Translations under genes and position numbers: made by a program
Assembly: GCA_001949185.1 (NCBI GenBank)
Contig: BDGG01000009.1
Span: 1,423,347-1,487,346 of the forward strand
From: Ramazzottius varieornatus
Taxonomy: Eukaryota; Tardigrada; Eutardigrada; Parachela; Ramazzottiidae
Direction of reading: 5' to 3'
DNA length: 64,000 bases
Notes under the pieces: generated by a model
What the model saw: the letters and a program-made list of their open reading frames with translations, nothing else
Told to the model about the DNA's origin: nothing
Database searches by the model: none
In this document: one piece after another, positions 23,627 through 33,739 of the stretch
Layout of the letters: each line of letters begins with the position of its first letter
Position numbering within the stretch: position 1 is the stretch's first letter

Positions 23627-25132
23627 TCATGATTTGTTTTCGGGAAGCGAACCGGAAATTGTATAGTAAATACGACAACCTTTCAGAACAATTGGGAGTG
23701 GATCCCCTCTTGACCACCATCTAAAGAATCTGAAAGAATACCCAACCGGGACAGCATACAGAACGGTCTCAGCGGAAGAAATTTTAAAGTTGTTTTTGTG
23801 CTTGAACCGCGCGTACTGGATCCACTCGACGATCCGCTCCAGCAGCTTGGCCTGCGACTCATGCCGTAGACGCTGGTTGCCCAGAAGTCCCAGACTGTAA
23901 TCCATTTGAGGTATAAATGTTTCTGACTTCGTGACGGTTAAAAGATCAATGTTATCTTTTCGAGGTTTTGGTTTCTCTGAGAAGTGGAACACTCGGACGG
24001 CGGCGACGGACTGCGCCACTTCGTCCATCTTCTTCAGTACACCAGCAGGATCTCCTGTTGGATTTTCGGCGGTTGAAGTCACCCGCGACATGAAGGTATG
24101 GCAGTAAAGGATTCGTTGGTTGATATTTTCTTTTTGCCAGATATCAACCACTTCGTCTAGTGGATCTTTCCTCACGTCGTGTTTGGATATTGAACTGTCG
24201 TTCCTAATCTGAAGCGTTGTTTTCAGTTGTGACTTAACTGCGCCCACTGGGAAGGCGGATTTCGTACTGACAGGCACCTGGGTAACGTTTGAAGTTCTTT
24301 CGCTGACTTCCAGCTCTGTATTTGAGGGAGTTGATAACTGGTTAATTAGCAGGGGAGCCGCGGAGTTGACGTTATCGTCTGCATCGGCCGGTTTGACGGT
24401 GACACTGGCGTGATTGGTAGGAGGCTTCGCGGCTGGAGAAATTAAGTCGATAAAGCTTAACGAAGCGGGAAGAGTCATTGTGTCGTCTTCCAGGTAATAT
24501 ATTCGTAAGGCTTCGGCATAAACTTGTTCCGGTCTATTTTTGTCGACTGACCATGCTGTGATTTCAGGGTTCAGTCGGTCCGCAGAAAGGTACACACAGA
24601 AGGTCTCCGCCCCGACGTACCTTCCTTTGACTTGGCTGGCGCTGATGAAGGCGTTCGCCGATGCAAACAAGTGTCTGGTGTCACCACTACCGTATCCAAG
24701 CTTCCGGGTTGACTTATCCAGCAACAGCTTCAAATTCGGAACAACGGTAAGATATTTGACGTAACCACCAGCCGCTGGTAATTTCGTGGGGCTGTAAGTT
24801 AACCACAAACGAAGTCCGCGAATGTAGTTGTTCGGTGTGTTGGCAGTAATAGGAAATGCGGGAAACAGACGAGACACAGATGCAGCAGGAGTGATTTGCG
24901 GGATAAGGTCTCCGTGGCTGACTTGTACTGATTCAATAGACAGGACGTCATACTGCGGATTGTTGTGTAGCCATTTGTTGATACGGTCGATCAGGTCAGA
25001 GACTTTTTCAAATTTAGTTCTTCCTTCGAGGGTCGTACGATCAGTGATCCTAGGGCAGAAATCCAAGAACTGAAAGGGACGAGGCGGCTTTGCGTCCGCA
25101 GCTGGGGCAACAACGTTAGCAGGGTTCGACAT
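23627..25132 (-). CDS. Intronless 501-aa protein with internal duplication, family unknown
   Basis: A single uninterrupted frame from the ATG at 25132 to the TAA-side end at 23627; intronless structure is unusual in this window. Two copies of one module flank a disordered Pro/Thr/Ser middle (about residues 225-330). The N-terminal copy is FLDFCPRITDRTTLEGRTKF, then VSDLIDRINKWLH, VLSIESVQV and IRGLRLWLTY. The C-terminal copy is SLGLLGNQRLRHESQAKLLE, then RIVEWIQYARFK, ISSAETVLYAV and LKGCRIYYT. The pattern (helix with W, beta strand with an SxE pair, then RxW/YYT strand) repeats about 80 residues long. There is no signal peptide or membrane segment. Function unknown. Confidence 0.85.
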   Translation of the reverse strand: MSNPANVVAPAADAKPPRPFQFLDFCPRITDRTTLEGRTKFEKVSDLIDRINKWLHNNPQYDVLSIESVQVSHGDLIPQITPAASVSRLFPAFPITANTPNNYIRGLRLWLTYSPTKLPAAGGYVKYLTVVPNLKLLLDKSTRKLGYGSGDTRHLFASANAFISASQVKGRYVGAETFCVYLSADRLNPEITAWSVDKNRPEQVYAEALRIYYLEDDTMTLPASLSFIDLISPAAKPPTNHASVTVKPADADDNVNSAAPLLINQLSTPSNTELEVSERTSNVTQVPVSTKSAFPVGAVKSQLKTTLQIRNDSSISKHDVRKDPLDEVVDIWQKENINQRILYCHTFMSRVTSTAENPTGDPAGVLKKMDEVAQSVAAVRVFHFSEKPKPRKDNIDLLTVTKSETFIPQMDYSLGLLGNQRLRHESQAKLLERIVEWIQYARFKHKNNFKISSAETVLYAVPVGYSFRFFRWWSRGDPLPIVLKGCRIYYTISGSLPENKS

Positions 25133-25399
25133 CCGAACTCTTATTTCGCTGTTCCAAATCCGATATCCATCATCAAATCAAAACCTTCACACGTAATCAG
25201 AGACGATGTTTAGAGTCTGAACATGAACGGACTACTCCAGCCAAACTCACGATGGTTTCATGGCTCTCCATGGTTACTTTTGTTGCACTTGTGTGATAAG
25301 GACAGCAATTGCATGTCATCGAAATGATCGCTTATTTTCGGCTGCTTCAGATTTTGTCTCTCCGTCCGTCTTTTCCGTCTGCCACCCAACATCAGCACC
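25133..25399. promoter_or_regulatory. Bidirectional promoter interval
   Basis: Only 267 bases separate the start codons of the 501-aa gene (minus) and DPCD (plus), implying a shared promoter unless 5' UTR introns exist. Confidence 0.45.
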
Positions 25400-26601
25400 A
25401 TGAACGAGCAGGTCGAGGAGAAGTGCTTGACATGGCCGGAGAAATTGGTGAAAGCACGCCACACTTGGAAAGATGACAATGGTACACAGTCTGCTTCAAG
25501 ACCTTTACCGCAGTGCGGAGAAATGGAAACCCCAACGGATATTTCAGAATCGTGTCATGGTTGCTTTTGTAGGTCGACGTATGGTCCATTATGAACTGCC
25601 CGGCGGACGGGAAGAACTTATGGAAGAATACGACATTTCAAGCCTGAGTCTGATAGGTAAGAAGCTTTCGTTTGTACGATCGGGGATGCGCTTATTTTGT
25701 ACTGTAGTGTAATGATTGTCGGTGACGGAAGAAAAGAGAGAGAGACAGATCAGAGGACAAAATCCGAAAACAGGAGGAATACTTCACGGAAAAATCGAAT
25801 TTGTAATAGGAAGTTAATATTATTTGTTTCTTTTGCAGCACGGAAGTACCGATGGCAAAGCAGGATTGGAGCATGGAGTCCTTGGCAGTTTGAGATTGGC
25901 GAAGCCTCGTCGACAACAACTGTTACGTCGGATATGCGGGAGAATATCGCAAACGTAAGTCAAAAGTTCTTTGAAAGAGGTTAAGCTATGGAGGAAGTGT
26001 AGACTCACTTGGTACCAGCGCTCTTGATAGCCTGTCTGTGTTCGCAGGGATGACACCGAGTTCTTTGTCTGGCGAATTCGGAACCTGCCTTACCCTAGAT
26101 CCAATTATGATGTCAAGGTGGATGCGCAGAAACGGAAGATTATTGTTCGAACTGTGAACCATAAGTATGAGAACACTGTATCAACCAGTTACGATGGTGG
26201 TCGTGTTACGGATTATTCGAGATAGGTTTTACAAAGAGCTTCCGATGCCGGACATGGATCGAATGCAGCTGGATGTGGCGCAGGACGGTCTTGGTGTGAC
26301 CCACGCTAACAACACCTTGGTCATCAAGGTCAGCTTCGTCTCTCCCCCTAATTATTTACCCCCGTATGTCCTGACTGGATTTCCGGTGGCAAATTTTCTC
26401 ATTGCAAACTCTTCTCCATCCTCTTTTTAGTATCGTAAGCCCAAATACATAGTAGAGTTGGAACGCTTGCTAAGAATGGAGGTTCAAGGACTGCCTGACA
26501 AGGAAGCAAAGCAAGAAAAGGAGATGATGGAATCTGTGACAAAAATGATGGAGAACGTCATGAAACGACCTGCGAACCCAAGTCAAGCCATTATGCGGTA
26601 A
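25400..26601 (+). CDS. DPCD: DPCD protein homologue
   Basis: Six exons (25400-25481, 25573-25656, 25839-25954, 26031-26164, 26226-26328, 26431-26601) in phase give 229 aa; human DPCD is 203. The match runs end to end: WPEKLVKARHTWKDDNG, RRMVHYELPGG, EEYD, RKYRWQSRIGAWSPWQFEIG, NPVCVRRDDTEFFVWRIRNL, PYP, VDAQKRKIIVRT, YKELPMPDMDR, HANNTLVI and YRKPK. The C-terminal extension is Lys/Glu/Met-rich. DPCD is a cytosolic protein tied to formation of motile cilia (dynein arm assembly, an R2TP partner). Its presence implies a ciliated or flagellated cell type, at least sperm. It is convergent with the next gene, 132 bases between stops. Confidence 0.95.
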
Positions 26602-26733
26602 ACGGAATTGTAAACGAACATTTCGACATGGTGGAAGAGAGGGGAACTCATAGAAATCAGAAGCTGTAGACTGTTCTTTCGTGTGAGATTAAAAACCTGA
26701 ATTTTGAAAATCTCACAGACGTGGTGTCTTAAC

Positions 26734-28773
26734 TTAAATGCTCGAAGCAGTAAAATCTCGGCCCACATCGCCGTATACATATCGATCTACGGTTTCTTCG
26801 TCCATTCCTACTGCATCCAGAGCCGGCAAGAGGTAATTCCTCGCAAAAGACGGGTTAGCACAGACTACGATCATAAAGCCGTCTGTCGATGGCGGCAAAA
26901 ATTTTGCCACAAGGCTGTCCTGCAGTTCTTCCTTCCAATCACTGCAGATGGCACTTCCTAGTAATGTCGGATAATATTGGCATATTGCCGGTGAGGCGTT
27001 AGCCAGCTCCTTGAGTTTCTCTTCCATCATGAAATCGTTCTCTGTGAATCCAATATGCAACAGTGTAAACTGAATAGGCGCTCGTTCTCGGCAGGCCTGT
27101 TCCACCATGGCAAAGTAGGGAAGTGCCACGAAGGTCGTTCCGAAGAAAAGTACGTGCTTGTATTGTTTCGTTGCTTTAGGTCGGCTGAATCTCTGCTGAT
27201 GACTAATCCAGCCACTCTTCAGGTACAGTAGTTGACCATAGGGACCCGATACCATCACAGGGTCTCCGGCCTTCACTTGCAGCAAAGCTCGGCCAAAAGA
27301 CAGAGAAGCCGGAAGTGCTTCGGTCTGTCGAGTAGGTTCTGCCTGCAAGTCCCATATTACATCGACGAAGCCGAGACTATCACAGGGGCTAGCGGGGAAG
27401 ACGGGACGACAAAGCTTTCTTCGCTCGGCTGTCGAAATGGTCATCAAGATGAACTGTCCGGGGGGTACACCCAGTAACTGCTCTTTTCCCTCCAGTAAGA
27501 ACCTTGCTAATACTCTGCGAATTTTGGGATCGAAAACCAAGCTACTATAGTTCAATGGTACACATGTTGCTGGCTGGTTCGGCTGCAAAGCGAGACGCGA
27601 GGGAGCATAGCAGTGAACAAGGGAAGGCGGCGTTACTGGAGGAGGCACTTCCGGTGGAGTAGCCGCTTTCATCTGGTGAAGTAGCGGTGAGGTTGGGGCT
27701 GATGTCTTTAGTTTGTCCTTTGCAGTTTTCTTCCCCTTTGCGGCTGGTTTCTCCTTGACCTCTCTCGGTTCTAGTTTAGCTGATTTGTCTTCGGCCTTTC
27801 TCGCGGCAGCAGTCTTCTTCTTGGTTGGGCTGGACGCTGGTCTGGGCGATGCTGCCTCAACAGCACGCGCTTCCGCAGCCAGCTTCTCGTTTTTGATCGC
27901 CAGTTCTATCGCATTCATACGTTCTAGTACTAATGCGTCGATGCTTGTAACAACCAAATCCGGATGAAAGGCGTTATTCTTCCGATCAGGTCCACTGGCG
28001 CTAACACGACTTCCTTCGGACGACGCAGCATGCAGTTTCGCCACTAGATCTTCGTAGGCTTGATCAGACTCAACGTCGCTGTCACTGTCCGTTCGTGATG
28101 AGGAATTTTGCCAATCATGCTGAATCATTAATTGCGTCATTAATTTCGCACTAACATCCTTTGAGGTGGAGGTCGGTGTTGTCGTGTCCTTTAATACAAA
28201 ACTGTAGCCGTGATCCAACCTCGTGCTCACCAAGTAACTCCCTTGGACCATCTTGACGTAGTTGCTTTGAAAAGCAATGTTGCACTTGTCGGGTAATTTA
28301 TCATGGTGAGGTCCCAAAGGAATGGCAACCTGTTGACCAAGCTGGGTTTCTGATTCCGCGGTCGGACAGTTATCAGCTGGTGCTTCGAGATTGGAATAGC
28401 GTGGACAAAGAACTTGGTGGCCCAGGTTTGTGATAGGTGGTGCTTCGCCTGCCGGCCGTAGCTTCGATGCTAGAATAGCCAGGAATGCTTTTTCATTTTC
28501 GGCAGTTGGCAGTCCTTTTTGACGGTCATTTTGTCCGGTATCTGTCTGCGATCTGTTGGGTGTGACTGTGGTTGTTTCCAGGTGGACTAGCGTCGGTGTT
28601 GGTGCGGGAGCCACGGGCACAGTGGGTGGAAATAATGAAGTGACAAGAAAATCATTGTTGTACAATATTGGAGGTGCGGAATCATCAGGAATAATTGGAC
28701 GAACAAGCGCTTTTCTCGCGGTGTATTCCTGTAGGAACTTTTGTATCAGGTTCTCCGACTGCAGACCCTCCAT
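26734..28773 (-). CDS. Cytochrome-b5-reductase-like protein with long disordered N-terminus; likely pseudoenzyme
   Basis: One large exon of about 679 aa from ATG 28773. The open frame continues about 66 bases further upstream without an ATG, so an upstream exon is possible. Residues 1-400 are Pro/Thr/Ser/Ala/Lys-rich and disordered, with an Ala/Lys block (KKKTAAARKAEDKSAKLE). The last about 280 residues follow the ferredoxin/cytochrome-b5 reductase fold in order: GVPPGQFILMTI, LGFVDVIWDL, GDPVMVSGPYGQLLY, HVLFFGTTF, PPSTDGFMIVVCANPSF. The cofactor signatures are worn: the FAD motif RPYTP is CRPVFPAS, the nucleotide loop GGTGxTP is FGTTFVALP, and CGPPxM is CANPSF. It probably does not work as a normal reductase. 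Confidence 0.8.
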   Translation of the reverse strand: MEGLQSENLIQKFLQEYTARKALVRPIIPDDSAPPILYNNDFLVTSLFPPTVPVAPAPTPTLVHLETTTVTPNRSQTDTGQNDRQKGLPTAENEKAFLAILASKLRPAGEAPPITNLGHQVLCPRYSNLEAPADNCPTAESETQLGQQVAIPLGPHHDKLPDKCNIAFQSNYVKMVQGSYLVSTRLDHGYSFVLKDTTTPTSTSKDVSAKLMTQLMIQHDWQNSSSRTDSDSDVESDQAYEDLVAKLHAASSEGSRVSASGPDRKNNAFHPDLVVTSIDALVLERMNAIELAIKNEKLAAEARAVEAASPRPASSPTKKKTAAARKAEDKSAKLEPREVKEKPAAKGKKTAKDKLKTSAPTSPLLHQMKAATPPEVPPPVTPPSLVHCYAPSRLALQPNQPATCVPLNYSSLVFDPKIRRVLARFLLEGKEQLLGVPPGQFILMTISTAERRKLCRPVFPASPCDSLGFVDVIWDLQAEPTRQTEALPASLSFGRALLQVKAGDPVMVSGPYGQLLYLKSGWISHQQRFSRPKATKQYKHVLFFGTTFVALPYFAMVEQACRERAPIQFTLLHIGFTENDFMMEEKLKELANASPAICQYYPTLLGSAICSDWKEELQDSLVAKFLPPSTDGFMIVVCANPSFARNYLLPALDAVGMDEETVDRYVYGDVGRDFTASSI

Positions 28774-29546
28774 GCTCGCTCGATCCAGGGAAATATAACC
28801 AAGATAGTTTGCTCGCTCTACCGTGGAACTGGCTCTCAATCGATCCCTTCGTTGTCAGATTCTTACTTGTACAGGATGAATGACAGAAGCACAGTATCGC
28901 ACAGCAACTCCGATTCTTTGACTTGTGACTGATTTCACAGCATGGGAAAGGCCGAAAATCCTCCGGACAAAGGGATCGACTACTTCCTGTATGGTTTTGG
29001 CGGAGCTGAACACTTCCATCAGAATAAGCAGATGGACACGTGGCCATCTGACTGTGCTGGTGCCGCTGAGTGCCCTCGAGACCACAGTGCTCTTGTTCGC
29101 TGAAACCAACAAAACTGCCAAATAGAGATTTGATTTATCCCTTGGGACTCTTCACCACATTGCACCTTTCGCTGGAAATATCTCCTTCTCTCGACTTTCG
29201 GTTGAAATCATCGAAATTAGACTGAATGGTACGGCGGATTTCAATTGCGCATCTTCACAGCTAATCTATACGTTTGGGTTCGCCGCTAAATTCTCACGGT
29301 TGGCACGGAGACACATCCGTTAATAAGGTCTACGGTCTAAAGTGAATTCCGTTGTTAGTAGACCGGACTTGGTTCTCGTGAACCCGTCCTTCGCGGTTGC
29401 GTCATGTTGATTGTTGATTTGAGGAAGAAGCAAATTTGTCTTTGTAAGAGAAGTGTCGCCGAAAGTACCATATGTCCGACAACTCTGACGGACAGGTCTC
29501 TTTATTCTTTTTGTCGTTAAAAGCCCTGGTAATTTAGTCTCAAGCC

Positions 29547-30113
29547 ATGGACAAGACTCAGAACAAAGGAAAGCGGAAATCCGACACGCAAAAGAAAGGC
29601 AAGAAAGCACCGACAGGTACATCGAGCAAGCAGACTGTTGCGAATTTGGCTGAGTCTTCTGAGAACTGCCTGCCTTCGCCATCACCGTTTACGATCAGTA
29701 AACCGAGCGATGGGTCTATTGGGAATTTCCAAAACAGATTTTCACCACTTATAGAACAATCTATTTTTTTACATGATCACATTAAGTCCAAATATTAGAA
29801 ATCCAAAGGCCAAGAAGACATCTGCGGGAAGGAAGAGGGATTCACCCGTTAAGTTAGGAACGTTTTCGAGTATGACAAAGAAGCTGGTCATTCGGTGTGT
29901 ATGGCCGAAGGCTGTTCAGCCAAGCTGAGCGGATGTAATGCCGGAAACAACAAGATCCATTTGCTGAAGCATCCAAAACTGTACAAGGAATACCTCGAAC
30001 TGTTTGAGAAGCAGAAGGCCGGGAAGAAAGAGGGTCCAGTTTCACTAAGACAAGTAAAACTTGACCAGATGGCACAGTCGAAAAAACTCTACGATAAAGA
30101 TCATCCGAAGTAA
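29547..30113 (+). CDS. BED-type zinc finger protein, 136 aa
   Basis: Two exons (29547-29697, 29854-30113) in phase. The N-terminus is Lys-rich (MDKTQNKGKRKSDTQKKGKK), suggesting nuclear or DNA-binding location. The second exon gives VFEYDKEAGHSVCMAEGC, then NKIHLLKHPKLYKEYLELF: an aromatic start, a Cys pair and an HLxxH pair as in BED fingers. Here the Cys pair is spaced C-x4-C, not the usual C-x2-C. No transposase or dimerisation domain is present, so it may be a domesticated or solo BED protein. It could have further exons. Confidence 0.68.
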
Positions 30114-32026
30114 AATGTTTGGCGTGAGCTTGTGTAATTTGCGGAAATACATCCAGGATTTATGCTTGCAGACACGATAGCATCCTCCAGAAAGTCTCCC
30201 TCTACGTTCTACGTTCACCATCTATGACACTGAATGGAGGGATAGAATCGTTATAAACGGGCAGGATGATGACTTGTCCGGTTTTGACGATAATCGCTCC
30301 TCCAGCTCCTTATGGGGGTATCGTGCAATGTTCTAAACGAAGACAAACTAAGTTAGATCGAGAAGAAGTGTGACACTGAGACACTTCGGGATCCGCGAAA
30401 CAAGAAAAAGTCCGGAAATTCAAAGTTAAGCCCCAGGCGCATACGGGCGACTGTAGCTGGTAAGCACGCCTGCACAAGCGCTTGGCTCTAGGGTGTCGCG
30501 CTTAATATCGTATATCATAAAAGAAATTCTAAGCAAGTATCAAATTCACTTTTTGAGTCCAGAGAACCGTTCGGGAGTACTTAACATTCACATAACATTC
30601 ACTTTGACGTGAAGCATGCTGTTACTTTTGCATGTAACAGGAAGTGGAATTTAAGGCGTAAAACTAGAAAAACGACGGAAACACTGCTGCAATAACCACC
30701 GGCTGAGGGCCGAAAGACCTTTTCGTTCTCATCAGAGATGTGTGGTACTGTACAGCAAGTGACATATCGTTTTTCATTCAGTGTTCCTTACAAATATGGG
30801 TATGTTCGTACCATCTAAACAAGAGCCAACACGGTCTCCTCTGTCTCGAACAGTTCCAAATTTGTCTCGAAAACTTTTTATGTATTATCGTCAGACTAAT
30901 GATTCAAATTCAGATACTGCGGGTCCGATAAAAATCTTTACGCGACTGTCTACAAATGCTAGCCGGTCGATCTCACAAGAGAATTTCACCAACTGCTGAG
31001 TGACGATCCTCAAACCAGCATCGCAAGCACGTAGCTTCGAGTTCACAGATGGAGTGGATAGTAAATAGCTTAATGGATAGTTTCTTCGACAGGCGGAGCT
31101 ATAGACTTTGAATCTCTCGTATATCAGAAAACGGGATTGTGTGGGACGTAGAACCACTAGATCTGTGAATGTCTACTGGACTCCGAATGCAGGGAACATC
31201 GAGTTGCCAGCGCAAAACCAATTTAAATGAACTCGCACTTTCAGGTTTTTTCTCTAGAACTATGGTTACTGTAAACGACCATTACTTTAGGAGAAAGTCA
31301 AGAAGCCTCTTGTCATTTGATGGAATTTTCATAGTACTCGAGAAGGCTTGGGTTACTTCCGTGTTATCAGAATCGAGAACCGCGTAACCGGGTGTGAGTT
31401 TTGGCGGCGATTAAAACCATGGGCGAATGGATCGCAGATTTAGCCACAAGCTTACCAGTGTGAGGTCCCCGCATTAGTTTTGGCCACTCACAACTTTGGA
31501 GCCCTTGTCCACTCCTGATCGAACCCGAACCTAGTAGAGAGTACAAGAGACACCCTGAATTATTTTCTGGCACCTTTTCCCACCTACTGAAGACACCTCT
31601 CTCGTCTAGGGTGGAAAGATGGAAAATCCTATCAAAAGAGCTCTAGGGTGGAAAAAAGACACAAAAGACACCTCTAGTGCAGGCGTGCTGGTAAGCGCAC
31701 GCGCCCCACGGCAAGCCTACTCTGTGCGTCGCACCCGAATAAAATGCCCTTGGACATTACACAGACGATACTGCACTCCATACGGGCATTCGAAACGCTG
31801 CATAAGAACGCCATCATTACGGATCATATGGATATTTACATCACACAGAAATCTCGCAACAATTGTAATAATTTTAATTGTTAAGACCAGCAGAATTCTA
31901 ACTAATTGTAATTTACAATTTCTTGTGAAACAACGGTCCACAATTGAAATTGCTGTCGACTGAGGTATTCCGATTGATCGTAATAGCAATCAGAATCGAA
32001 AATGTCATATTGGAGCAACACTGAGC
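30114..32026. other. Gene-poor stretch, 1.9 kb
   Basis: Only short scattered open frames without splice support. Around 31,880-31,960 the sequence is AT-rich with small inverted AATTGTAA motifs. No gene was recognised. Confidence 0.4.
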
Positions 32027-32245
32027 ATGAGTGGCGCTGCAATAGAATCTTCAGACCAGCCCCTGACCGTAAGCAGTGACAGCTGGGCAAGTGGCCCCCT
32101 ATGTCAGCCGTTGATTTGACTACTTTATTGAAATCACAAGACCACAGTACGCTCGACAACGATTGGCAGCTGAGTGGCCACCTGATGCTGTCACTTCTTA
32201 CAGCCAGGTGCTGGTCTAAAGATTTTATTGCGCAGCCACCTATGC
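32023..32245. repeat. Inverted repeat: exon 1 and its antisense copy
   Basis: Positions about 32023-32095 and the reverse complement of about 32172-32245 match at roughly 80% over about 70 bases (for example AATCTTCAGACCAGC against AATCTTTAGACCAGC). The loop is about 75 bases. The left arm covers the start codon, all of exon 1 and its donor in the model above. Alternatively this is a decayed fold-back MITE that supplied the exon. Confidence 0.75.
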
Positions 32246-33739
32246 ACCAAAATCGAAACTCGAAACTGGTTTTGGAACACTGACGAGTTGCAGTACTTCG
32301 CCGTGCACAAACTCATTGTAGTGTCGAACGATCAATCAATCGTTATTCTCCAGCAGCATTCAAGCGAATCAATCTGGGTCGGTGAAGTCAGAGTGATGAT
32401 GAAGTACAGCAGCTCATCCGTGTTTTGGAATTTCCTTCGGTCTTCCTTCGATTCAGATTGTCCAGTCTTCAGGTACGTTTTGGATTTCATCCCAATATCT
32501 CTCACGTACCTCTGTCTTCCTAGGGTGGTGGATCAGTCGGGCTAGGGAAAGCGGCATTACCAGTGGGACTTGCTGGAGAAACGCCTGCGGATTTGGCGGT
32601 AGAAGAGCGACTCTTACTGTGGAGGATTCCCTCACCCACTAGCAGTCTGAGACCTGTCAAGGCTCTCAGTTTACCGTCACCGTTTCCTGCGTCATCCGAC
32701 AAACAATCAGGTAACACCTACCATATTCTTTAAGATCCACTGAGTGGATCAACACGCTGAGCGTTCTTCATACTTTCAGGTTTTACTGCTGCATGCTGAC
32801 TGATAATATTATGAAAGATTTAGGATAAATTTTCAACAAAAGCTCTGTGTTTACAGATTAAGAGACGAGCACTACCTTGTGGAGCGGTCGTCGGGCTCTG
32901 ACCAAAAAGATGGCGAAGAAGACACAGAAGGCGAGGAAAGTGGGGAGGACGGCGGCCAAGGTCTCGAAGGCGCAAGTGCAGAAAGAGTCAGCTAGGCTGG
33001 AGGAGGTTGACAAGGAGTTGCAAGCCCGCATGGACCAGCCTTACGTGGCTGGGCTGACAGTGCACCGTCTCAGGTTCATGGAAGGCGAAGACGTGGTCGT
33101 CTTGATCGATGGTCTGTATTTCCGCGGTCTGGTGCGACACCACTACCGACTCATCCCTTCCTTGTATCCGCACAGCAACGACATCCACTTTCGAATTCCC
33201 ACCTACACCATTAGTTTCGACGGCTTCAACCAGAACAACGATGCGGAGATCGCAGAGAATGAACTGATAAGTCGAGACGGCTCTGATGCGGTGGCCGTCT
33301 TCGGCATGCTGTATGCTCACTTCTGGAACGAACTCTGGAGGAAGTGGCAAGGTAAAGAATTAAGAGCACGAGATGGGTTATGGTGTCTGGTTCATGGACC
33401 AAGACGTCATTCAGAACCTGTCGGACTTCTGGCAGGAAGAGTTCTTGTTGTCGCGCCATCTTTTCGTCTTTCGACGGACCGTACTTTTGATTTCCACGAT
33501 CTTTCCTCTCCTGTTTTTTCTCAGCGCTCATTTTCCTGAACTGGACATGTGTAGCAAACTGTTTTTTAAACGGGTCTTTTTTTGTTTTTTCAGTTTTCGA
33601 CGGAGATGATTTTGTTGGCTCTGTGTTGGATCTGTCCTGGACTTTTGTATATTACGTATATTACTATCATCATTGCGCAGTGTGCAGCAATAAAAAGAAG
33701 GGGTGTAGCGGCGTCTCATGGCTTTGGACGAGCTCTTAA
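32027..33739 (+). CDS. Unrecognised protein, ~314 aa, Tudor-like barrel segment
   Basis: Five exons (32027-32068, 32392-32472, 32524-32710, 32863-33351, 33594-33739) keep phase throughout. The protein starts MSGAAIESSDQPLT and continues SDDEVQQLIRVLEF. A Pro/Ser linker follows, then a basic patch (MAKKTQKARKVGRTAAK). The folded region reads GEDVVVLIDGLYFRGLVRHH, then FRIPTYTISFDGF and ENELISRDG. The order of strands (xVVxxIDGxYFRGxV ... YTISFDG) looks like a Tudor/SH3-like barrel as in LIN9-type or chromatin proteins, but similarity is too weak to assign. The last exon (VFDGDDFVGSVLDL) contains an AATAAA within it, so the 3' end is uncertain. Exon 1 and part of intron 1 are present again, inverted, inside intron 1. 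Confidence 0.62.

Noticed and set aside
25473-25712. Open frame that would make a longer first exon of DPCD
   Set aside because: Splicing at 25481/25573 restores the conserved DPCD start (W-x-E-x-L ... D-x-G then RR-x-VHY) exactly.
32870-32995. Acidic frame (EEDTEGEESGEDGG) over the basic start of the gene at 32-33.7 kb
   Set aside because: It stops after about 45 codons; the overlapping basic frame runs on for 160 codons and joins the upstream exon in phase.
33226-33531. Minus-strand frame starting MSAEKKQERK
   Set aside because: It overlaps an exon on the other strand and could not be chained to any neighbour; kept only as a note.
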